Assembly (NCBI RefSeq): GCF_020857975.1
Contig: NZ_JACWUO010000007.1
Location: 1 to 64,000, forward strand
Source of the DNA: Stenotrophomonas rhizophila
GTDB lineage: Bacteria; Pseudomonadota; Gammaproteobacteria; Xanthomonadales; Xanthomonadaceae
DNA length: 64,000 nucleotides
Reading direction: 5' to 3'
The notes below the pieces were generated by a model. It made no database searches, was not told the origin of the DNA, and worked only from the letters and a program-made list of their open reading frames with translations. The position numbers and the translations under genes were made by a program. The first letter of the stretch is position 1; each line of letters starts with the position of its first letter. This document shows, piece after piece, positions 55,370 to 64,000 of the stretch.

Positions 55370-55792
55370 ATGAGCACCATTCGTTGCGACATCGTCAGCG
55401 CCGAGCAGGAAATCTTCCGTGGTGAGGCGACCCTGGTCGTGGCCACCGGCGAGCTGGGCGAGCTGGGCATCGCGCCCAAGCACGCGCCCCTGATCACCCG
55501 CCTGAAGCCGGGCAAGGTGGTGGTGACCACGCCGAGCGGCGAGCAGCTGGATTTCGCCATTTCCGGCGGCATCCTCGAGGTGCAGCCGCAGGTGGTCACC
55601 GTGCTGGCCGACACCGCGATCCGCGCCCAGGACATCGACGAAGCGTCGGTGCGCAAGGCCAAGGAAGAAGCCGAGCGCATGCTGGCCAACCGCGGTGAAG
55701 CGATCGACGTGGCCGAGGCGCAGCAGAAGCTGGCCGAGGCGGTAGTCCAGCTGCAGGCGCTGGAGCGCCTGCGCAAGACCCTCAAGCACTGA
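55370..55792 (+). CDS. atpC: ATP synthase F1 subunit epsilon
   Basis: The 140-residue protein begins [20 protein letters not shown], has [20 protein letters not shown], and ends in a two-helix tail ([20 protein letters not shown]). It couples rotation to catalysis and inhibits ATP hydrolysis. It is the last gene of the operon; a terminator follows 25 bases on. Confidence 0.95.
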   Translation: MSTIRCDIVSAEQEIFRGEATLVVATGELGELGIAPKHAPLITRLKPGKVVVTTPSGEQLDFAISGGILEVQPQVVTVLADTAIRAQDIDEASVRKAKEEAERMLANRGEAIDVAEAQQKLAEAVVQLQALERLRKTLKH

Positions 55793-55816
55793 AGACACCA
55801 ACAGTAGTACCCGACG

Positions 55817-55845
55817 ACGCCGGCATGATGCCGGCGTTGTTATTT
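55817..55845 (+). terminator. atp operon terminator
   Basis: ACGCCGGCA-TGA-TGCCGGCGT is a nine-bp stem followed by TGTTATTT, a fair intrinsic terminator 25 bases after the atpC stop. Confidence 0.8.
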
Positions 55846-56029
55846 GTGCCGGCCGCCGCGATCGATACCCACCGCGGCCGGCGCCGCCCGGCCGGCCATT
55901 CGCCGTTGGGGATGACGGTGCCGATCTTTGATGCTAGAAGTGCACTGCCCACCATGCACCCGGACGTGCGCGGCCGGAACTGTCCATGCAGGCATCCCGC
56001 ATCATCCACCGTTCAACAAAGGACTATCC

Positions 56030-56383
56030 ATGTACAACAAGGCGTTGATTCTCGCAGTGGTTCTCACCGGCCTGGCCGGTTGTGGCAAGAAGGAAGAAGC
56101 GGCGGCCCCGGCAGCGGCGGCAACCCCGGCAGCCAGCGCGCCGGCAGCGGTAGCCGACGCCCCGGCGACCGCGGGCCTGCCGCAGGTCTGCGAGGCCTAT
56201 CTGGCGCGCGCGAAGGCCTGCTTCGACAAGTCCAACCCGCAGGTTGCCGCGGCCTTCCAGCAGGGCGTGGACCAGGCCAAGGCCCAGTGGGCCGCCATGG
56301 ACGACAAGGCGGCACTGGAAGCCGGTTGTACCTCGGCCAATACCCAGTTCGCCCAGGTGGTCGCCTCGCTCAAGTGCGAGTAA
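56030..56383 (+). CDS. small lipoprotein
   Basis: The 117-residue protein has a lipobox ([14 protein letters not shown], Cys18), an Ala/Pro/Glu linker and a helical body with three Cys ([30 protein letters not shown]) ending in KCE. AAAGGA with a six-base spacer fixes the ATG at 56030. The four Cys of the mature body suggest one or two disulfides in the periplasm. No family name is known to me. Confidence 0.75.
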   Translation: MYNKALILAVVLTGLAGCGKKEEAAAPAAAATPAASAPAAVADAPATAGLPQVCEAYLARAKACFDKSNPQVAAAFQQGVDQAKAQWAAMDDKAALEAGCTSANTQFAQVVASLKCE

Positions 56384-56432
56384 GTTGATGGCGTCCGGGC
56401 GCCTTCAGGCGCCCGGACGGTCAAGCGCAGGC

Positions 56433-56816
56433 TCAGCGGTAGACGAACCGGCGCATCAGCAGGAACGATACGGCCGCCAGGCTGCCCTCGACCAGCGGCT
56501 TGGCCAGCCACGCATAGCGCAGGCCGAGCTGGTGGGCGGCGGCGTCCAGCGCCAGCGTACTGACCAGCGTCAGTACCGCCCACAGCCCCAGGAACCGCGC
56601 AAAGCGCTTCCAGCCCAGCCGCCGTTGACCGGCCTGGGCGAAGGTATGCCGGCCATTGAGCCAGAACCCGAGCAGCATCCCGCAGACGCGGCCGAGCAGG
56701 TTGGCCGGGGCCACCGGCATGCCCAGCGCGCTGGCAGCGACGAACACGGCCCAGTCCACGCCGAGCTGGACCAGGCCGATGACGAGATAGCTGCTGCCCT
56801 GGCGGATCAGGCTCAT
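56433..56816 (-). CDS. GtrA-like membrane protein
   Basis: The 127-residue protein has four TM helices ([39 protein letters not shown]) and the GtrA pattern [16 protein letters not shown]. GtrA proteins flip or transfer lipid-linked sugars across the inner membrane, though this small form is often of unknown role. The ATG at 56816 is chosen; a GTG at 56843 is also possible. It is divergent from glmU. Confidence 0.75.
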   Translation of the reverse strand: MSLIRQGSSYLVIGLVQLGVDWAVFVAASALGMPVAPANLLGRVCGMLLGFWLNGRHTFAQAGQRRLGWKRFARFLGLWAVLTLVSTLALDAAAHQLGLRYAWLAKPLVEGSLAAVSFLLMRRFVYR

Positions 56817-56900
56817 GGGTACTGTCGCTGCGGTGAAGCGCACATGTTAACGGGGACCGCACTAGAATTCCCCCAACGCTCTCCAGGAATGCGATTGCCC

Positions 56901-58265
56901 ATGCCCCAGCCACTGCACGTCATCATCCTCGCCGCCGGCGCCGGCAAACGCATGAAATCGATGCTGCCCAAGGTCCTGCAGCCCATTGCCGGGCGGCCGA
57001 TGCTGGCGCACGTGATCGACGCGGCGCGCGCATTGCAGCCCGCTGCCATCCACGTGGTCTACGGCCATGGCGGCGAAGCGGTGCAGCAGGCCTTCGCCGA
57101 CCAGCCCGACCTGCGCTGGGCGCAGCAGCGCGAGCAGCTGGGCACCGGCCATGCGGTGCTGCAGGCCATGCCCGAGGTCCCCGATGCGGCCACGGTGCTG
57201 GTGCTGTACGGCGATGTACCGCTGATCCGGGTCGATACCCTGCGCCACCTGCTGTCCCAGCCCGGCCGCCTGGCGGTGCTGGTGGCCGAAGTCGCCGATG
57301 CCACCGGCTACGGCCGGATCGTGCGCAATGCCGAGGGCCGGGTGGCGGCGATCGTCGAGCAGAAGGATGCCAACGACGAACAGCGCGGCATCCGTACCAT
57401 CAACACCGGCATCATCACCGCCGAATCGACCGCGCTGCGCACCTGGTTGTCGCAGCTGTCCAACCACAACGCGCAGGGCGAGTATTACCTCACCGACATA
57501 TTCGCCGCCGCCGCCCACGATTACACCCCGGCCGACATGGCCTTCGTGCAGGACCCGCAGGAAGCCGAGGGCGCCAACGATCCCTGGCAGCTGGCCCAGC
57601 TTGAGCGCGCCTGGCAGCTGCGCCAGGTGCGTGCGCTGTGCACCCAGGGTGCGCGCGTGCTGGATCCGGCCCGGCTGGACATCCGCGGCACGGTGACCGT
57701 GGGTCGTGACGTGCAGATCGACGTCAACGTGATCCTGGAAGGCCGGGTGGAACTTGGCGACGGGGTCAGCATCGGGGCGTTCACCCGGCTCAAGGACGTC
57801 ACCCTGGCCGCCGGGACCGTGGTCAAATCGCATTGCGACCTGGACGGCGTGGTCAGCGAAGGCGCGGCCGAGATCGGCCCGTTCGCGCGGCTGCGCCCGG
57901 GCACGGTGCTGGCCGCCGGCGCGCACGTGGGCAACTTCGTGGAGACCAAGAAGGTCACGCTGGGCCCGGGCAGCAAGGCCAACCACCTGACCTACCTGGG
58001 CGATGCGGTGATCGGCAGCAAGGTCAACATCGGCGCCGGTACCATCACCTGCAACTACGACGGGGTGAACAAGTCGCAGACCACGATCGGCGACAACGCC
58101 TTCATCGGCTCCAACAGTTCGCTGGTGGCGCCGGTGGTGATCGGCGAGGGCGCCACCATCGCGGCCGGCTCGGTGATCACCCGCGGCGCGCCGGAGGGCC
58201 AGCTGACCGTGGCGCGTGCCCGCCAGCAGACCATCGAGGGCTGGAAACGCCCAAGCAAAAGGTAG
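56901..58265 (+). CDS. glmU: bifunctional UDP-GlcNAc pyrophosphorylase/GlcN-1-P acetyltransferase
   Basis: The 454-residue enzyme makes UDP-GlcNAc for peptidoglycan and LPS. The pyrophosphorylase domain (about 1-229) has [19 protein letters not shown] and [10 protein letters not shown]; the acetyltransferase left-handed beta helix (about 250-454) has [20 protein letters not shown] and [19 protein letters not shown] lies 12 bases before the ATG. Placement after the atp operon is usual for gammaproteobacteria. The TAG stop lies in a GTAG palindrome (58261). Confidence 0.95.
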   Translation: MPQPLHVIILAAGAGKRMKSMLPKVLQPIAGRPMLAHVIDAARALQPAAIHVVYGHGGEAVQQAFADQPDLRWAQQREQLGTGHAVLQAMPEVPDAATVLVLYGDVPLIRVDTLRHLLSQPGRLAVLVAEVADATGYGRIVRNAEGRVAAIVEQKDANDEQRGIRTINTGIITAESTALRTWLSQLSNHNAQGEYYLTDIFAAAAHDYTPADMAFVQDPQEAEGANDPWQLAQLERAWQLRQVRALCTQGARVLDPARLDIRGTVTVGRDVQIDVNVILEGRVELGDGVSIGAFTRLKDVTLAAGTVVKSHCDLDGVVSEGAAEIGPFARLRPGTVLAAGAHVGNFVETKKVTLGPGSKANHLTYLGDAVIGSKVNIGAGTITCNYDGVNKSQTTIGDNAFIGSNSSLVAPVVIGEGATIAAGSVITRGAPEGQLTVARARQQTIEGWKRPSKR

Positions 58266-58334
58266 TGCCGGCCGCTGGCCGGCAACCAGGCGATCTTGGA
58301 ATCATGACGTTGCCGGCCAGCGGCCGGCACTACC
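58261..58334. repeat. GTAG/SMAG dimer between glmU and the kinase
   Basis: Two inverted copies of GGTAGTGCCGGCCGCTGG type (58261-58287 and 58309-58334) face each other between convergent genes. The TAG of the left unit (58263-58265) stops glmU, and the TAG of the right unit, read on the minus strand (58330-58332), stops the kinase gene. A large mRNA hairpin would form from either side. Confidence 0.85.
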
Positions 58335-59690
58335 GGGCGTCGGTGGGCAGGAAAATCGCCACGCACAGACCGCCTTCGCGGCGGTTCTGCAGCGAGACAC
58401 GCCCGCCATGGGCCTCGACGATCTCGCGGGTCAGCGCCAGCCCCAACCCGGTGCCATTGCGCTTGGTCGAATAGAACGGCATCAGCGCGTTCTGCAGCAC
58501 CGCTTCGTTCATGCCCTTGCCACGGTCGAGCACTTCCAGCCGCAGCCATTGCGGCAGCCGGGTCAGGCGCAGCTCGACATCGTCGTTGGCCGGCTCGGCC
58601 TCGGCGCAGGCTTCGTGGGCGTTCTTGAGCAGGTTGAGCAGGGCCTGCCCGAGCTGGGCGATATCCACCCGGCTGTACAGGTCCTCGGCGATGCCCTGCA
58701 TGCGGAACGGAATCTGGTGCTGCAGGCCGGTCAGGAACTGCAGCCACTGCACGTTCTGCAACTGCGGCTGCGGCAACTTGGCAAAGCGCGCATAGCCGCG
58801 GATGAAGCCCTCCAGGTGGCGCGCGCGCTCTTCGATGGTGCCGAACACTTCTTCCAGCCGCTCGGTCCGGCCGCGCCGCACCAGCTCGCCGCCGGAATGG
58901 GCCAGCGAGGCGATCGGCGCCAGCGAGTTGTTGAGCTCGTGGCTGATCACCCGGATCACCTTCTTCCAGGTCTGCACTTCCTGCCGGCGCAGTTCGGCGG
59001 TCAACAGGCGGATCAGCAGCAGGTCGTGCGGGCGTCCGTTGAGATGGAAGTTGCGCCGCGACAGGTGGTAGATCTGTTCGTCATCCTCATCATCGTCGGG
59101 GCTGTCATCGCCGCTGCCGCGTACCGCGAACAGGCTGTCGCCGCCGCGCGCGATCGCATCGCGCAGTTCCGGCGGCAGCGTTTCCAGCACGTCCTGCATG
59201 CGCTGGCCTTCCAGCTTCCAGCCGTGGTGCAGCAGCTTGCGCGCGGCCAGGTTGGAAAACACCACGCGCTGGATGCCGTCGCCGCCATTGGCCAGCAGCA
59301 GCATCGCCACCGGGGTGTTCTGCACCATGGTGTCCAGCAGCAGTTCGCGCTGCACCAGGCCCTGGCGTTGTTCGCGCAGCACGTCGCCCAGCTCGCGGTG
59401 CGCCTGCACCAGGTCGCCCAGCTCGTCGTTGCCGGGCCAGTACACGCTGAAGTTGTACTCGCCATCGCGGTAGCTGCTGGTGGTGCCGGACAGGGCGCGC
59501 AGCAGCGAACGCACCGGCGCGGTGGCCCGGCGCAGGCTCCACCACATCAGGGCGAGCAGTATGCCGGCGGAAACCAGCGCCACCGCCCAGCCATGGTCCA
59601 TCCAGAACGCCAGCGCCCACGGCAGGGCGGCGGCCAGCGCCAGCACCGGCAGCAGGCGCAGGAACAAGCGGAAGGTGAACGAGCCGCGCT

Positions 59691-59694
<4 letters not shown>
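58330..59694 (-). CDS. sensor histidine kinase, NtrY-like
   Basis: The 454-residue inner-membrane kinase has two TM helices (about residues 12-30 and 35-52), a HAMP-like stretch, a PAS-like domain (about 117-230), the H box VIRVISHELNNSLAP with phospho-His H252, and an ATPase domain with LLNLLKNAHEAC and GTGLGLALTREIVEAHGGRV. Periplasmic sensing would be minimal. It overlaps the response regulator gene by four bases. The stop codon is in a GTAG repeat. Confidence 0.9.
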
Positions 59695-61034
<1,340 letters not shown>

Positions 61035-61113
61035 GCGGCAACGAAGGGCGGAAGGATGGGGGCAAGAGTACCGGAGCGCCGGGCCGGCGGGCAGTGCTGC
61101 CCGCCGCCGGTAA

Positions 61114-61527
61114 TCATCGCTGCGGCGCCGGCCGGGCGGGCGCCGCCGGCGGGGCCGGGGGCAGTACGCCGTGCCAGGCCGCGGTGGCCACCGGCACGCT
61201 CAGCCGGCGGCCATCGCGCAGCACCGTGACCGCCACGCTGGGGCGGCCGCTGCGCGCCAGCGCCGTGGTCAGGTCATCGATGCGGCGTACCGGCTGGGTA
61301 CCCACCTGCAGCACGCGGTCGCCGACGCGCAGGCCGAAGTGGCCGGCCGGCTCGGCGTGGCGCACGAATACCACGCCCTGGCTGGCCTCGATGGCCAGGT
61401 GCAGGCCCTGCTCGCGCCAGTCCAGGCGCGAGGTTTCGGTACGCGTGGTGGTAGTAGTGGTGCCGGCGCTGGCAGCGCTGGCCAGCAGCAGTGACACCAA
61501 CACGGCCGATGCGCTGCGCAGGCCCAT
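61114..61527 (-). CDS. exported PDZ-domain protein
   Basis: The 137-residue protein has a signal peptide (MGLRSASAVLVSLLLASAAS), a Thr-rich linker and one PDZ domain (AGHFGLRVGDRVLQVGTQPV), without a protease domain. A Pro/Ala tail ends the protein. GGAG eight bases before the ATG supports the start. The gene is two bases from the permease upstream of it, so it belongs to the same operon. It may present a peptide or bind an envelope partner. Confidence 0.8.
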   Translation of the reverse strand: MGLRSASAVLVSLLLASAASAGTTTTTTRTETSRLDWREQGLHLAIEASQGVVFVRHAEPAGHFGLRVGDRVLQVGTQPVRRIDDLTTALARSGRPSVAVTVLRDGRRLSVPVATAAWHGVLPPAPPAAPARPAPQR

Positions 61528-61528
61528 G

Positions 61529-62749
61529 TCATGCGCTCCGGGTGGCCACGGCCGGGGGCACCGCCGCAGCGCGATGGGCCGGGCCGAACACCGCGATCTG
61601 CCCGAGCAGCCACAACAGCAGCGCACCGATGGGCAGGTAGCTGATCGGCATGCGTGGCAGCTCGTAGGCATTCATCAGCCACAGGTTGATGGAGTAGGCC
61701 ATCAGCATGCCCAGCACGATCCCGACCGTGGCCAGCAGGAAGTTCTCGGTCTGGAAGTAGCGCAGGATCTGCCCGCGGGTGGCGCCCAGCGCACGGCGGA
61801 TGCCGATCTGCTTGGTGCGCTGCTGCACCCAGAAGCTGGCCAGGCCGATGATGCCCAGCGCGGTCACCACCAGCAGCGCCACGCACACGGTGACCAGCAG
61901 GCCGACCATCGCGCGGTCGTTGGCGAAGTACTTGTTGCGCTGCTCTTCATAGCTGCGCTTGGCGCGCACCAGCCGGCTCGGATCGACCTTCTCCAGTGCC
62001 GCCACGGCGGCCTTGAGCACCTCGTCGCGACGGGCCGGGTCGGTGACCCGGATCAGGTAGAAGCCTTCCACGTAGGTGACCCGCAGCGGCAGGATCATCG
62101 AGTAGCGGGTGTCGTTGTCCATCTTCGACGGGCGCGCCAGCTCCTTGACCACGCCGACCACCCGCAGCGGCTGGCGGCCGCTGTAGATGGTCTTGCCCAG
62201 CGCGCTGCCATCGGGGAACAGTTTGAGCGCGGCGGCCTGGCTGAGGATGGCCGAGGTGCCGGTGGATTCCAGCGAGTTGTCGGCGATCACCGATTCCAGG
62301 TTCTGGTACTCGTCGGGCTGGAAGTCGCGGCCGCCGATCAGCTCCAGCCCCATGGTGTCCAGGGTGCCTTCGCTGGCGAAGTACTGCGAGGCGCTCAGCG
62401 TCTGCCGTTCCTGGTCCGGGACCAGCGACAGGCCGGTGTTCCAGGAGTTGCGCCGGAACGGCAACTGGTTGATCGGCACCACGCTCTTGACCCCGGGCAC
62501 GCTGCGCAGCGCGGCCAGGTCTTCACGGGTGCGGGCTTCGGCATTGACCTGCTTGCCGATGCCGCCCAGGCGCACTTCCAGCAGTTCCTTTTCAGCGATG
62601 CCGCTGGGCTGGCTGATCGTTTCGATCCGCTGGCCGATCAGGAACAACGCGTTGCAGACGATGGCGCAGGTCAGCGCGATCTCCAGCACGATCAGGGCGG
62701 CGGCGGTCTTGTGCCGGCGCAGCGTGGACAGGATGGGACGGATATCCAT
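61529..62749 (-). CDS. ABC transporter permease (FtsX/MacB-type)
   Basis: The 406-residue protein has an N-terminal TM helix (ALIVLEIALTCAIVCNALFL), a periplasmic domain (about residues 45-270) with DTMGLELIGGRDFQPDEYQN, and three C-terminal TM helices with VTALGIIGLASFWVQQRTKQ and GIRRALGATRGQILRY, the FtsX signature. It would export peptides, lipids or drugs with an ATPase partner. It lies 16 bases downstream of the second permease on the same strand. Confidence 0.88.
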   Translation of the reverse strand: MDIRPILSTLRRHKTAAALIVLEIALTCAIVCNALFLIGQRIETISQPSGIAEKELLEVRLGGIGKQVNAEARTREDLAALRSVPGVKSVVPINQLPFRRNSWNTGLSLVPDQERQTLSASQYFASEGTLDTMGLELIGGRDFQPDEYQNLESVIADNSLESTGTSAILSQAAALKLFPDGSALGKTIYSGRQPLRVVGVVKELARPSKMDNDTRYSMILPLRVTYVEGFYLIRVTDPARRDEVLKAAVAALEKVDPSRLVRAKRSYEEQRNKYFANDRAMVGLLVTVCVALLVVTALGIIGLASFWVQQRTKQIGIRRALGATRGQILRYFQTENFLLATVGIVLGMLMAYSINLWLMNAYELPRMPISYLPIGALLLWLLGQIAVFGPAHRAAAVPPAVATRSA

Positions 62750-62765
62750 GGTGTGCTCCGGATCC

Positions 62766-64000
62766 TTACTGCGATTTGAGTTGGATGGCAGGGGTGACCT
62801 GCATGGCGCGCAGGGCCGGCAGGAAGCCGGCCAGCAGGCTGGCGGCCAGGGTCAGGCCGAAGGCGAGCAGCAGCATCGGCCCGTCCAGGGTGGCCAGCTT
62901 GGCGTAGTCCACCGGTTGCTGGCGCACCGCGTACAGGCCCAGCATCGCCAGCCCCAAGCCGAGCACGCCACCGGCCAGGCCGACCGTGCCGGCTTCCACC
63001 AGCGACTGCAGGAAGATCTGCCCGCGGCTGGCGCCCAGCGCACGGCGCACGCCGATCTCGCCGCTGCGGCGCAGGAACTTGGCCAGCAGCAGGCCGACCG
63101 TGTTGATCAGGCAGACCAGCAGGAAGCCCAGCGCCAGCCACAGCTGCAGGCGCACGTCGCCGGGCACCACCTGCTTGTAGTCCAGCCACGCCATCACGTT
63201 GCGCAGGCGCACATTCGGCGCGCGCTGGAAACGGCCGGCGGCCTTCTGCTGGGTGGAATAGTTCTCCAGGTAGGCACGGTAATCGGCGGCACCGCTGGCC
63301 GAGTCCAGTTCGACCCAGTACTGCAACCAGGTGCAGGGTGCGTTGACCGCGGTTTCCTCGCCGTTGGTGTTGCCCCAGCAGTTCATGTTGCCGTTGCGGC
63401 CCAGCTTGAGCTCCATCGCCGTGGCGAACGGCAGGAAGACGTCCTCGGCGCTGCCGTACTTGCCGGTTTCCAGGTCGTAGAAGTGCGGGTTCGGGTTCCA
63501 TTCGTCCAGCACGCCGACCACGGTGAAGGTATGCCCGTCCATGCGTATCGGTTTGCCGACGCTGTCGGTGCCATCGAACAACTTCTGGTTCAGTTCGCGC
63601 GAAATCACCGCCACGCGGGCGCGGCCATCATCGTCGGTGGCCGGCCAGGCGCGGCCGTACAGGAAGGGCGTATCGAACATCGGGAAGAAGTCGGTGGAGG
63701 TGTAGCGCACATCGGTGTCGAACGGGCGCAGCGCGGCCTTGTCCGGCTCCACCGTGATGCCGCCGCCGGTCATCACCGCCTGGCGGCTGGCGCGCTTCTC
63801 GCGCAGCAGCGACTCGGCGTCGAAACGGGTCATCTGGTCTTCCGGTTCCTCACCGGGCTGGTAGCCCAGCATCGGGCGCGGGTCGACCTGCACGGCGAAG
63901 ATGCGGTCGCTCTTCTGCGGGATCGGGTCGCCGGACAGCACGTGGAACACGGTCAGGGTGGTCATCGATGCGCCGATGCCCAGCGCGATGGCGATCACCA
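62766..64000 (-). CDS. ABC transporter permease (FtsX/MacB-type), 5' end beyond window
   Basis: The product is open from the right edge; the visible part starts at a TM helix (IAIALGIGASMTTLTVFHVL), so only some 20-30 residues are missing. The periplasmic domain has RVAVISRELNQKLFDGTDSV and GKPIRMDGHTFTVVGVLDEW, and the last part has FLRRSGEIGVRRALGASRGQ. It is a second FtsX-type permease, different from the one downstream, and the two probably form a heterodimer. The ATPase and membrane-fusion genes are expected beyond the edge. Confidence 0.88.
   Translation of the reverse strand, partial: VIAIALGIGASMTTLTVFHVLSGDPIPQKSDRIFAVQVDPRPMLGYQPGEEPEDQMTRFDAESLLREKRASRQAVMTGGGITVEPDKAALRPFDTDVRYTSTDFFPMFDTPFLYGRAWPATDDDGRARVAVISRELNQKLFDGTDSVGKPIRMDGHTFTVVGVLDEWNPNPHFYDLETGKYGSAEDVFLPFATAMELKLGRNGNMNCWGNTNGEETAVNAPCTWLQYWVELDSASGAADYRAYLENYSTQQKAAGRFQRAPNVRLRNVMAWLDYKQVVPGDVRLQLWLALGFLLVCLINTVGLLLAKFLRRSGEIGVRRALGASRGQIFLQSLVEAGTVGLAGGVLGLGLAMLGLYAVRQQPVDYAKLATLDGPMLLLAFGLTLAASLLAGFLPALRAMQVTPAIQLKSQ

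Overview
The window reads as chromosomal DNA of a high-GC gammaproteobacterium of the Xanthomonadaceae, most likely Stenotrophomonas or a close relative. The reasons are the gene content (algZ-algR-hemC, a short mdoH, a lipoyl-bearing lpdA, atp operon followed by glmU), many TonB-dependent receptors, and intergenic palindromes that begin with GTAG, the hallmark of the SMAG/REP elements described in S. maltophilia.

Bases 1-8550 are an accessory region of visibly lower GC. They hold mostly unrecognised genes: a small unknown protein, an overlapping pair of an XRE/ImmA-type protease-regulator and a DUF4411 PIN-like protein, a zinc-ribbon membrane protein, a 457-residue protein with a coiled coil and a C-terminal Cys cluster, an immunity-like protein, and several small ORFs. 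Two short sequences each occur twice here, which suggests a piecemeal insertion site.

Bases 8574-24778 carry metabolic and regulatory genes: SDR-type oxidoreductases with their regulators, an isochorismatase-like hydrolase, an MBL-fold hydrolase, an ECF41-type sigma factor with a cupin gene, a LysR regulator, 3-methyladenine glycosylase, a TonB receptor divergent from an AraC regulator, and a chemoreceptor. Bases 24865-33645 hold a DUF2628 membrane protein, a siderophore-type TonB receptor, mdoH, an esterase, the AlgZ/AlgR two-component system and hemC.

Bases 33780-48094 contain envelope proteins (DUF481, lipoprotein, OmpW, a beta-barrel protein), a WYL regulator, metQ, glpD-glpK, a deoxyinosine glycosylase and the pyruvate dehydrogenase E2 and E3 genes. 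An 870-base repeat cluster follows lpdA. Bases 48505-55845 are the complete atp operon, atpIBEFHAGDC, from promoter to terminator. After it come a small lipoprotein, a GtrA-like protein, glmU, and on the minus strand a module of two FtsX-type permeases, a PDZ protein, a sigma-54 response regulator and its histidine kinase; the first permease runs off the right edge.

The most distinctive structural observation is that GTAG palindromes supply the TAG stop codons of at least four genes (algR, lpdA, glmU and the 58330-59694 kinase). The most promising undescribed biology is the 1-8550 accessory region, mainly the 457-residue protein and the protease/PIN pair. No CRISPR array, tRNA, rRNA, integrase or insertion sequence was recognised.
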